Below are positions 32,186 through 44,215 of a stretch of 64,000 nt of DNA, one piece after another; position 1 is the stretch's first letter, and every line of letters starts with the position of its first letter. Location: contig CM037471.1 in NCBI GenBank assembly GCA_021014325.1, positions 22,836,818 through 22,900,817 of the forward strand. Reading direction: 5' to 3'. The translations under genes and the position numbers were made by a program. The notes under the pieces were generated by a model. That model did no database searches. It saw only the letters and a program-made list of their open reading frames with translations, and was not told the DNA's origin. The stretch comes from Plazaster borealis. Lineage: Eukaryota; Echinodermata; Asteroidea; Forcipulatida; Labidiasteridae.

Positions 32186-33850
32186 GACCCCTTAAACTTA
32201 CGTAAACTTAAGTGCCGATTATAGCATTGATGGGCAGAAGATTTTACTCATTTAAACTCTGCAGAGATATGAACAAATGCAGTTTACAAAAAGTAACCTT
32301 TGAAAGTTGCAGTGGCCTAGGGCGACAAGCCTTTGAGATAATGTTTCTCTTAAAATGATTTTGTGCATGACAATTATTTTCTCAGGGTGACATCTGACAT
32401 CAAGTTGATTTCAGGTCTATATTTGAAAAGCCATTTTGCCTGATGCGTATTCACTTTTACAGAAATCACGACCTTTTACGCAAAGGTATGCAGATGGTGT
32501 CAGACGTACATGGAGACAAGTAACTTGACAACTGACTAACAGACAGAGACAGGGCACAAGACTATGGCTGTTTACGAATTAGCGACTGTGGTTATCGCCA
32601 CGTTAATATGTGTTAAAGCATTTATACTGCTCAAGAGCAACATCCTTAGCAACATCTGCAGAAATATCTATAACAAAACATAACAAACAAGAACAATTTA
32701 CAAGGCACTGTTTCATCAAGATCATAGCGCACATAATAGAAGTTAACATGGATAGAGGTGAGTCTTAAGAGCTTTACGAAATAAGAATAAAATAACAGAT
32801 TCCCTGGAAGATTGGTCTAGCTTCACGATGCTTTTTGACCCAAAACTTTATTTGCACGGGGAACATTCAAGTGAGTGATGTCAAGTGTGGACCGAAGAAA
32901 ATGTTGAGGAGTGTAATATATGGCAGTTAATTGGAAAGACATCTAGGAGTGGTTTTGTTCAAGCACTTATAAACAAAAAGAGCAAGTTTAGAATGAATCC
33001 GTTCTCTAATTGGTAGCTAATGAAGTTCCCTGAGTGATGGGGTAATATCTCCCTCAAGGGTGTGGAACATACCAAACGAGCTGCACTATTTTGCACCATC
33101 TATCAATCTATCTTCTTCATTGAATCTCTCCTCTGCTCAACTCTATTCTACTCGCTTCCATATAATGCCCCTGAATTCCTGGATTTCATCCCTCGATCTT
33201 CTTTTCTCCTTGAAGAATCATGCAGGTGCAATAGGTCACCACGAGTTGTAAACATGGGTTGTATTACACCCTCGGCAGACCGTTTTGAGTCGAATAAGTT
33301 TTGCTGCCATCAACGTTGGCGAAAGTCAGCAACAATTAGCGGATGCTGAGGAGTTTAGACAATGCTGATCTTATTGGATGCTTCACCTCACCACCATATA
33401 GATACTGGACAGTGCACCAACATTCAATTCCAATTCATAGAAGCATTTTGCAGAACGCACCCTGCTAAAGTTATCAAAAGTTTTTCATAGACAGTGACGT
33501 GTGTGTGTGACGTTTGACTTTCTACTACGGAGACAAATACCAGACATCTAACACAGAGGCTCGGATAGATTAGGACAGCCTATACATTTGTCTTTTAAAC
33601 TCATCAGTTTCTCTGTCGACTAATTGACAAAGTTTTCTAGAATTTATATGCATTATTCAAGCAGTATTTATCACAATTTGAAGTACAATTTTTAATTATG
33701 ATGTGGTGTTTTATTTCAGTATTAATATATTCCTCATCTCATTATTGTCACTCACAATTTAGCCTTTCTCTGTTAATTTATTTCTCATTTTATTGACTCA
33801 GTACTTGAGGCAGGGTACAGCTTTAAAACTTAAATCACAACAATGCGTGA
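32186..33850 (+). other. Intergenic stretch with a decayed dispersed element
   Basis: The part 32740-33060 contains AGGTGAGTCTTAAGAGCTTT and TTCCCTGGAAGATTGG, phrases typical of a widespread noncoding marine-invertebrate repeat. Short open frames at 33060-33350 have no recognisable domain. The rest shows nothing to annotate. Confidence 0.4.
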
Positions 33851-33992
33851 TTTTGTGGACTCATGGTGGCAGCAAACTTACCAGGTAAATCGTTATGTTG
33901 TTTTGGGGTTGTTTTTTGGGAAATGTGCACACGCTTATCAAGGAAAATTAGCAGCTAGTTTGTCTGCTGCCACCAGTGTTCAAAAGTCTCCA
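33851..33992. mobile_element. Foldback MITE, GGTGGCAGCAGAC family, copy 3
   Basis: GGTGGCAGCAAACTTACCAG pairs with CTAGTTTGTCTGCTGCCACC; end AAAGTCTCCATTGG. The arms near the loop are diverged. Confidence 0.78.
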
Positions 33993-34825
33993 TTGGTGAA
34001 GCTCATCCCATGGCTCTTTAACTTGATTGCAATCTGAACAAATTGTCACTGAAACAATGAAAAATTTACCTTTTTAAGGGACAAATATCTACACAATACA
34101 AACTTGAAAAGGTTTACACAATTCATCTGAACATCGTGAATTACAGGCCTAAATGCTGATTAAATAAAAACACAGGTTTTGTGGAGAATTGATCACATAA
34201 ATTTGAAATACTAAAATGAAAATAATAGGGGTGTCGGAACATTGGGCTGTCGGAACATTGGGGTATTGGAACATAGGGGTGTAACCTTTTGAGCCAATGC
34301 TGTACCTGGTCATTTAGATTTCTCTCTCTCTCTATATAGCCACATAGCCTTGTCTTGTGCAACATTGTGCATTATATTAAAATCTTCTAGGGCTCCCAGA
34401 TATATATTAAATTTCGTCAATTTGTGCCTTATGTAGAAAAAATTAACAACCCCCCCCCTAAAAAAAAAAACTGAAGAAAAAAAAACCCAAAACAACCCAC
34501 AGATACTGCATGAGAATTTTGTATACAAGGTTTTTAAACCTTAGAATTCAACTGTATATTACGACAATATTGGGAGAGCGGGTGATATTTTGCCATCAAA
34601 TTGTAACTGTTGGTGTTTTAAATCTAACTGCTTATTATTTACCATATTTTACAAGCTGGCTACAGACTTTTTTACGAGGATTGGAGTAGCACTATAAATT
34701 ATTCGCCAAGAATGATTATTCGTGTTATAGAAACACAGACTAATGAAATAATAAAAAATGTTGTCAAGCAGTTAGACAATTCTTGCAGAGCAATGTTCAG
34801 AAAATTGCAAAGTACAGCACATTGG

Positions 34826-35066
34826 TTAAGTGTCCTTCTGGCTACCTGTGGCCAGTTTCCTTCTGGCTACCTGGTCTGTGGCCAGTGTCCTTCTGGCCAC
34901 CTGGTCTGTGGCCAGTGTCGTTCTGGCCACCTGGTCTGTGGCCAGTTTCCTTCTGGCCACCTCGTCTGTGGCCAGTGTCCTTCTGGCCACCTCATCTGTG
35001 GCCAGTGTCCTTCTGGCCACCTGGTCTGTGGCCAGTTTCCTTCTGGCCACCTGGTCTGTGGCCCTC
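34826..35066 (+). repeat. 30-bp tandem repeat, ~8 copies
   Basis: Unit TCTGTGGCCAGTGTCCTTCT then GGCCACCTGG. The 30-bp length keeps three plus-strand and at least two minus-strand frames open for 70-130 codons, so those frames are a by-product of the repeat. Each unit contains two TGGCCA palindromes. Confidence 0.94.
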
Positions 35067-37423
35067 CAGTGGAGGGCAATGGCAATGATGAATGACCATG
35101 AGGAGTGGCCAGAAGGCACCCACAGGGATAATTACTTAGAAGAAGTCAATGATTCTTCAAAAGCAAAATCACCTTTGATTTTTCCGGTATGTTTGATTAC
35201 ACTTGTAACTTTCGCTCTCAGCTAGTTATCAAGTCAAATTTCGTCTCGTCATGCAAAAATGTTGTTTCTTGGTTTTGTAATAATGTCATTACTCGTACGA
35301 AAGAGGCTCCTTGCAGAAAGTTATATCTCGAGAAAGGCTCTGAAGCATGGCATCTTAAAGTGTTGTTTATACATCAGCGATAATTTAAGCAAGATACAAC
35401 GTTATGCTCTATTGAACTTGTGTGGCATATAAATGCTATATTTAGAGATACGACCTTTTTGCACTGACACAACGACTTCAAGGTTTTTCTTTGCTCTTGT
35501 AGTGAACACATTCCATATCGTTATACTGTACCAATTGTACCGTCAAGTGGAATAGCATTATACTTTGATCTGAAATGTTTCAGGAAATTCTATTTTTGAG
35601 TTTAGTTATTTTGTGCAATTTGACATCCTGTTACAAGTTGTGTATCGTATAAGAATTGAGCAATTGACCATGGTTGTGTACTTGATGCATTTTATGTTCT
35701 GGACACGTACCTCATGGTTTATGTACATTCAACACAGTGGACTTGTGTAATCACAAGATTGTATGCTCTGCAATGTGTCAGAACTTATTTCCTGATTTCA
35801 GAGTTTGTTCAGGTATCTCCTTTTGCTTGAAAATGTCTTCGAAAGACGTGAAATTGCCACCAAGGGAAGGAAGTTCAAGCTATCCTTAACATTCAGCTCT
35901 ACCTTTGTGTCAATCAGGAATGCATCTTTTCAGTTGAACAGATGACTTTAATTCTTCTTTTTTTCTTCTTATTTAAGAGCCATAGAAAACTGGAAAACAC
36001 TAGACGGCGTTTTGTGTGCTTGGGAGTTTCCTCTGCTTTTGAAAAAGGAACAAACAAGAGTTGCATGTTTGTTTAATGCTTAGGGTCTGTTACTCTTCCA
36101 AAAGTAAGGCAACTAAACGGTGATGCTCTTATCCTCTGTGAAGAGGGAGTTACTATCAAATTTGTATCGATACACAACCAAGGAGGTTCAGGGATGGGTG
36201 ATGAGGACACCCACAAGACCAATAAGGAGAGATTTGGAGCTAATTCATATTTTTCAAGATTAATAACTTTCATCACACCACTTTCCGATTTAGTTTAAGT
36301 CAATAGTTTTGTGAGCAGTAACTGGGTAGGAGGGTTGGACTTGTACACAACCTTGGTCAGTGACTACCTAATGTTTGTTTTTGGTTTTTTTTACCTAGAC
36401 ATTTTATAAAACGTTCTATCTTGAGTCTTCTGGAAGTAGCTTAAATTGGAATGTTGGACAAATCTTAAGATTTGTTAACTAGAGAAGGAAGTGGAATGGG
36501 ACAGTTCATTGCAGCAATAAGTAAAACACACGACACAATTCTTGCTTTAGGAAGAGATGTCTTACACACCTATTGTCCGACACCGCAATGTTCTGACACC
36601 CCTATGTTCCGACACCCCTACAAGTGTAAGTTTCTAACCTTAACCCTCACCCTAACCCTAGCTTGAGATCACGAGGGGTTATCGGAACATAGGGGTATTG
36701 GAACATAGTTTCCTAATAATTTTTCTGACATTTTCCCTGAAAATAACGGAGTCAAAAAATCAACAAGATTAGCATTGTCTGCGCATATGGCGATGATTAT
36801 AAAAAAATTAGGGTTTAATAGGGGTTCCTAGAATTTAAGGGTTGATGGTAAAGTATCAACTTCTTAGGTTTGTGTGTAATTATATTGTCTTGACAATTTT
36901 TCATTATGTAGTATCATGTACCTGTGCAATTACAATGTAGGGCACTGCCGCCAATGTCACGCTGCTGATAAGTAATCGTGTACGTACACGATATGTGAGA
37001 TTTTTGTTATTCATGCAATACGCTTATGTATTAAGATGATATCGCTACGGTAAACAGTACCATGACATTGGGTCAGGCTGTTGGCCACCTCAGTGATAAG
37101 CACATACACATTGTGCAACTGAAGTCAGGATCCCAGACTGTCGACTTCAAAGGTGCCTTATAGTAATGTATGTATGTAAGGCACATCAACACAAATAGTC
37201 CAACTAAATAAAATCTTCCTTATATTAATCTACGGGGACAAGTTGACTCACTTTTAAGTATATCGTATTTCTTGCTACAAGTTGTCTTCAATTAAAGCAA
37301 ATATTGAACAAATAAATACTACTCAAAGATGCAGTGAAGTTGATTTTTAAATGAGATGAATAATAATTTGATGTAATTTCTTAATGTTTATCTGGGCAAG
37401 TCAGTTACTCATCCATTGAAACT
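35067..37423 (+). other. Intergenic stretch
   Basis: Unique-looking AT-rich DNA. 35230-35480 is a diverged copy of the 21240-21470 repeat. Blocks of GGAACATAGGGGT / ACCCCTATGTTCC text occur at 34235-34280 (just before this stretch) and 36590-36705, around a short TAACCCTCACCCTAACCCTA run at 36641-36660. No gene seen. Confidence 0.5.
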
Positions 37424-37637
37424 CAGACCAATTTAATGGCTCCGCTTACCGCCAAATTCTGCGCTTGTGATCACCATTCTTAGCTAAGAGGGCAAGATCC
37501 AAATATTTGCGCTAGCTGTGTAAAGAAGAATGCCTAGTAACGTGGACTACGTACGCGCACAAGCAGAAATTCCCTGCTAACCTATGACGTGAGCGCCGAT
37601 TCTTTGTTTACGGTAAGCAGAGCCATGAAATTGGCCC
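37424..37637. mobile_element. Foldback element, 'AATTTAATGGCTCCGCTTACC' type
   Basis: AATGGCTCCGCTTACCG at the left faces CGGTAAGCAGAGCCATGAAA at the right. A shorter relative is at 47271-47353. It abuts the satellite array. Confidence 0.75.
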
Positions 37638-37639
37638 AA

Positions 37640-40600
37640 ATTAGATAAAATGATGGACTTACCCCTTGTAATGTTTTCAATTTTTTTCAATTTTTGGCCT
37701 ATTTTTCAAAAAACAATATTTCCTCAAATAAAGCTTATATCTTGGGTCAAGTTATATAAAATGGCATCAGTAGAGCCTACTGCATCATTTTAAAGCATAA
37801 AATCGCAACTTAAAAAATGACCAAATTTTGATAAAAATGCTGGACTTACCCCTTGTAGTTTTTTCAGTTTTTGGCCTTTTTTTGAAATATCAATATTTCC
37901 TCAAATAAAGCTTATATCTTGGGTCAAGTTATATAAAATGGCATTGGTAGAGCCTACTGCATCATTTTAAAGCATAAAATCGCAACTTAAAAAATGACCA
38001 AATTTTGATAAAAATGCTGGACTTACCCCTTGTAGTTTTTTCAGTTTTTGTCCTTTTTTTGAAATATCAATATTTCCTCAAATAAAGCTTATATCTTGCT
38101 TGGGTCAAGTTATATAAAATGGCATCAGTAGAGCCTACTGCATCATTTTAAAGCATAAAATCGCAACTTAAAAATTGACCAAATTTTGATAAAAATGCTG
38201 AACTTGCCCCTTGTAGTTTTTCAGTTTTTGGCCTTTTTTGAAATATCAATATTTCCTCAAATAAAGCTTATATCTTGGGTCAAGTTATATAAAATGGCAT
38301 CAGTAGAGCCTACTGCATCATTTTAAAGCATAAAATCGCAACTTAAAAATTGACCAAATTTTGATAAAAATGCTGAACTTGCCCCTTGTAGTTTTTCAGT
38401 TTTTGGCCTATTTTTCAAATATCAATATTTCCTCAAATAAAGCTTATATATTGGGTCAAGTTATATAAAATGGCATCAGTAGAGCCTACTGCATCATTTT
38501 AAAGCATAAAATCGCAACTTAAAAATTGACCAAATTTTGATACAAATGCTGGACTTACCCCTTGTAGTTTTTTCAGTTTTTGGCCTTTTTTTGAAATATC
38601 AATATTTCCTCAAATAAAGCTTATATCTTGGGTCAAGTTATATAAAATGGCATTGGTAGAGCCTACTGCATCATTTTAAAGCATAAAATCGCAACTTAAA
38701 AATTGACCAAATTTTGATAAAAATGCTGGACTTACCCCTTGTAGTTTTTTCAGTTTTTGGCCTTTTTTTGAAATATCAATATTTCCTCAAATAAAGCTTA
38801 TATATTGGGTCAAGTTATATAAAATGGCATCAGTAGAGCCTACTGCATCATTTTAAAGCATAAAATCGCAACTTAAAAAATGACCAAATTTTGTTAAAAA
38901 TGCTGGACTTACCCCTTGTAGTTTTTTCCATTTTTGGCCTATTTTTCAAATATCAATATTTCCTCAAATAAAGCTTATATCTTGGGTCAAGTTATATAAA
39001 ATGGCATTGGTAGAGCCTACTGCATCATTTTAAAGCATAAAATCGCAACTTAAAAAATGACCAAATTTTGATAAAAATGCTGGACTTACCCCTTGTAGTT
39101 TTTTCAGTTTTTGGCCTTTTTTTGAAATATCAATATTTCCTCAAATAAAGCTTATATCTTGGGTCAAGTTATATAAAATGGCATTGGTAGAGCCTACTGC
39201 ATCATTTTAAAGCATAAAATCGCAACTTAAAAAATGACCAAATTTTGATAAAAATGCTGGACTTACCCCTTGTAGTTTTTTCAGTTTTTGGCCTTTTTTT
39301 GAAACATCAATATTTCCTCAAATAAAGCTTATATCTTGGGTCAAGTTATATAAAATGGCATCAGTAGAGCCTACTGCATCATTTTAAAGCATAAAATGGC
39401 AACTTAAAAATTGACCAAATTTTGATAAAAATGCTGAACTTGCCCCTTGTAGTTTTTTCAGTTTTTGGCCTATTTTTCAAATATCAATATTTCCTCAAAT
39501 AAAGCTTATATATTGGGTCAAGTTATATAAAATGGCATCAGTGGAGCCTACTGCATCATTTTAAAGCATAAAATCGCAACTTAAAAATTGACCAAATTTT
39601 GATAAAAATGCTGGACTTACCCCTTGTAGTTTTTTTTCAGTTTTTGGCCTATTTTTCAAATATCAATATTTCCTCAAATAAAGCTTATATCTTGGGTCAA
39701 GTTATATAAAATGGCATCAGTAGAGCCTACTGCATCATTTTAAAGCATAAAATCGCAACTTAAAAATTGACCAAATTTTGATAAAAATGCTGGACTTACC
39801 CCTTGTAGTTTTTTCAGTTTTTGGCCTTTTTTTGAAATATCAATATTTCCTCAAATAAAGCTTATATCTTGGGTCAAGTTATATAAAATGGCATCAGTAG
39901 AGCCTACTGCATCATTTTAAAGCATAAAATCGCAACTTAAAAAATGACCAAATTTTGATAAAAATGCTGGACTTACCCCTTGTAGTTTTTTCCATTTTTG
40001 GCCTATTTTTCAAATTTCAATATTTCCTCAAATAAAGCTTATATCTTGGGTCAAGTTATATAAAATGGCATCAGTAGAGCCTACTGCATCATTTTAAAGC
40101 ATAAAATCGCAACTTAAAAATTGACCAAATTTTGATAAAAATGCTGGACTTACCCCTTGTAGTTTTTTCAGTTTTTGGCCTTTTTTTCAAATATCAATAT
40201 TTCCTCAAATAAAGCTTATATCTTGGGTCAAGTTATATAAAATGGCATTGGTAGAGCCTACTGCATCATTTTAAAGCATAAAATGGCAACTTAAAAATTG
40301 ACCAAATTTTGATAAAAATGCTGGACTTACCCCTTGTAATTTTTTCAGTTTTTGGCCTTTTTTTCAAATATCAATATTTCCTCAAATAAAGCTTATATAT
40401 TGGGTCAAGTTATATAAAATGGCATCAGTAGAGCCTACTGCATCATTTTAAAGCATAAAATCGCAACTTAAAAAATGACCAAATTTTGTTAAAAATGCTG
40501 GACTTACCCCTTGTAGTTTTTTCCATTTTTGGCCTATTTTTCAAATATCAATATTTCCTCAAATAAAGCTTATATCTTGGGTCAAGTTATATAAAATGGC

Positions 40601-43600
40601 ATTGGTAGAGCCTACTGCATCATTTTAAAGCATACAATCGCAACTTAAAAATGACCAAATTTTGATAAAAATGCTGGACTTACCCCTTGTAGTTTTTTCA
40701 GTTTTTGGCCTTTTTTTGAAATATCAATATTTCCTCAAATAAAGCTTATATCTTGGGTCAAGTTATATAAAATGGCATTGGTAGAGCCTACTGCATCATT
40801 TTAAAGCATAAAATCGCAACTTAAAAAATGACCAAATTTTGATAAAAATGCTGGACTTACCCCTTGTAGTTTTTCAGTTTTGGCCTTTTTTTGAAATATC
40901 AATATTTCCTCAAATAAAGCTTATATCTTGGGTCAAGTTATATAAAATGGCATCAGTAGAGCCTACTGCATCATTTTAAAGCATAAAATGGCAACTTAAA
41001 AATTGACCAAATTTTGATAAAAATGCTGAACTTGCCCCTTGTAGTTTTTTCAGTTTTTGGCCTATTTTTCAAATATCAATATTTCCTCAAATAAAGCTTA
41101 TATATTGGGTCAAGTTATATAAAATGGCATCAGTGGAGCCTACTGCATCATTTTAAAGCATAAAATCGCAACTTAAAAATTGACCAAATTTTGATACAAA
41201 TGCTGGACTTACCCCTTGTAGTTTTTTCAGTTTTTGGCCTATTTTTCAAATTTCAATATTTCCTCAAATAAAGCTTATATCTTGGGTCAAGTTATATAAA
41301 ATGGCATCAGTAGAGCCTACTGCATCATTTTAAAGCATAAAATCGCAACTTAAAAATTGACCAAATTTTGATAAAAATGCTGGACTTACCCCTTGTAGTT
41401 TTTTCAGTTTTTGGCCTTTTTTTGAAATATCAATATTTCCTCAAATAAAGCTTATATCTTGGGTCAAGTTATATAAAATGGCATCAGTAGAGCCTACTGC
41501 ATCATTTTAAAGCATAAAATGGCAACTTAAAAATTGACCAAATTTTGATAAAAATGCTGGACTTACCCCTTGTAATTTTTTCAGTTTTTGGCCTTTTTTT
41601 GAAATATCAATATTTCCTCAAATAAAGCTTATATATTGGGTCAAGTTATATAAAATGGCATCAGTAGAGCCTACTGCATCATTTTAAAGCATAAAATCGC
41701 AACTTAAAAATTGACCAAATTTTGATAAAAATGCTGGACTTACCCCTTGTAGTTTTATCAATTTTTGGCCTATTTTTCAAATATCAATATTTCCTCAAAT
41801 AAAGCTTATATATTGGGTCAAGTTATATAAAATGGCATCAGTAGAGCCTACTGCATCATTTTAAAGCATAAAATGGCAACTTAAAAATTTACCAAATTTT
41901 GATAAAAATGCTGGACTTCCCCCTTTTAGATTTTTCTGATTTTGGCCTTTTTTCATAATTTATATATTTCGTCAAATAAAGCTTATATATTGGGTCAAGT
42001 TATATAAAATGGCATTGGTAGAGCCTACTGCATCATTTTAAAGCATAAAATGGCAACTTAAAATTGACCAAATTTTGATAAAAATGCTGGACTTACCCCT
42101 TGTAATTTTTCAGTTTTTGGCCTTTTTTAAAATCTCTTTATCTCCACAAATAAAGCTTATATATTGGGTCAAGTTATATAAAATGGCATCAGTAGAGCCT
42201 ACTGCATCATTTTAAAGCATAAAATCGCAACTTAAAAATTGACCAAATTTTGATAAAAATGCTGGACTTACCCCTTGTAGTTTTATCAATTTTTGGCCTA
42301 TTTTTCAAATATCAATATTTCCTCAAATAAAGCTTATATATTGGGTCAAGTTATATAAAATGGCATCAGTAGAGCCTACTGCATCATTTTAAAGCATAAA
42401 ATGGCAACTTAAAAATTTACCAAATTTTGATAAAAATGCTGGACTCACCCCTTGTAGTTTTTCAGTTTTTGGCCTTTTTTCAAATATCAATATTTCCTCA
42501 AATAAAGCTTATATATTGGGTCAAGTTATATAAAATGGCATCAGTAGAGCCTACTGCATCATTTTAAAGCATAAAATGGCAACTTAAAAATTGACCAAAT
42601 TTTGATAAAAATGCTGGACTTACCCCTTGTAATTTTTTCAGTTTTTGGCCTTTTTTTGAAATATCAATATTTCCTCAAATAAAGCTTATATATTGGGTCA
42701 AGTTATATAAAATGGCATCAGTAGAGCCTACTGCATCATTTTAAAGCATAAAATCGCAACTTAAAAATTGACCAAATTTTGATAAAAATGCTGGACTTAC
42801 CCCTTGTAGTTTTATCAATTTTTGGCCTATTTTTCAAATATCAATATTTCCTCAAATAAAGCTTATATATTGGGTCAAGTTATATAAAATGGCATCAGTA
42901 GAGCCTACTGCATCATTTTAAAGCATAAAATGGCAACTTAAAAATTTACCAAATTTTGATAAAAATGCTGGACTTACCCCTTGTAGTTTTTTCAGTTTTT
43001 GGCCTTTTTTTCAAATATCAATATTTCCTCAAATAAAGCTTATATCTTGGGTCAAGTTATATAAAATGGCATTGGTAGAGCCTACTGCATCATTTTAAAG
43101 CATAAAATGGCAACTTAAAAATTGACCAAATTTTGATAAAAATGCTGGACTTACCCCTTGTAATTTTTTCAGTTTTTGGCCTTTTTTTCAAATATCAATA
43201 TTTCCTCAAATAAAGCTTATATATTGGGTCAAGTTATATAAAATGGCATCAGTAGAGCCTACTGCATCATTTTAAAGCATAAAATCGCAACTTAAAAATT
43301 GACCAAATTTTGATAAAAATGCTGGACTTACCCCTTGTAGTTTTATCAATTTTTGGCCTATTTTTCAAATATCAATATTTCCTCAAATAAAGCTTATATA
43401 TTGGGTCAAGTTATATAAAATGGCATCAGTAGAGCCTACTGCATCATTTTAAAGCATAAAATGGCAACTTAAAAATTTACCAAATTTTGATAAAAATGCT
43501 GGACTCACCCCTTGTAGTTTTTTCAGTTTTTGGCCTTTTTTTTCAAATATCAATATTTCCTCAAATAAAGCTTATATATTGGGTCAAGTTATATAAAATG

Positions 43601-44215
43601 GCATCAGTAGAGCCTACTGCATCATTTTAAAGCATAAAATGGCAACTTAAAAATTGACCAAATTTTGATAAAAATGCTGGACTTACCCCTTGTAGTTTTT
43701 TCAATTTTTGGCCTATTTTTCAAATATCAATATTTCCTCAAATAAAGCTTATATCTTGGGTCAAGTTATATAAAATGGCATCAGTAGATCCTACTGCATC
43801 ATTTTAAAGCATAAAATCGCAACTAAGAAATTGACCAAATTTTGATAAAAATGCTGAACTTGCCCCTTGTAGTTTTTTCAGTTTTTGGCCTATTTTTCAA
43901 ATATCAATATTTCCTCAAATAAAGCTTATATCTTGGGTCAAGTTATATAAAATGGCATCAGTAGAGCCTACAGCATCATTTTAAAGCATAAAATTGCAAC
44001 TTAGAAATTGACCAAATTTTGATAAAAATGCTGGACTTACCCCTTATAGTTTTTTCAGTTTTGGGTCAAAATTTGATAAAAATGCTGGACTTAACCCTTG
44101 CGAATTTTTAAGTTTTGAGCCAAAATTAGATAAAAATGCTGGACTTACCCCTTGCGATATTTTCAATTTTGGACCATAATTTGATGAAAATGCTGGACTT
44201 GCCCCTTGGGTCTGT
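37640..44215 (+). repeat. ~177-bp satellite array, about 36 monomers
   Basis: The AT-rich monomer contains GCTGGACTTACCCCTTGTAG, AATATTTCCTCAAATAAAGC, TTGGGTCAAGTTATATAAAA, AGAGCCTACTGCATCATTTT and AAGCATAAAATCGCAAC. Spacing between matching sites is 175-181. Monomers fall in types that differ at TCTTGGG/TATTGGG, CATCAGTAG/CATTGGTAG, ATCGCAAC/ATGGCAAC and GTTTTATCAA/GTTTTTTCAG. The right edge (44028-44215) has short 54-bp units. No open frame of note. Confidence 0.97.

Noticed and set aside
33060..33350. 63- and 95-codon frames in the intergenic region
   Set aside because: They overlap in two phases, have no domain and lie in or beside a decayed dispersed repeat.
34712..35225. Open frames of 97-131 codons on both strands
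   Set aside because: They are created by the 30-bp tandem repeat, whose length is a multiple of three.
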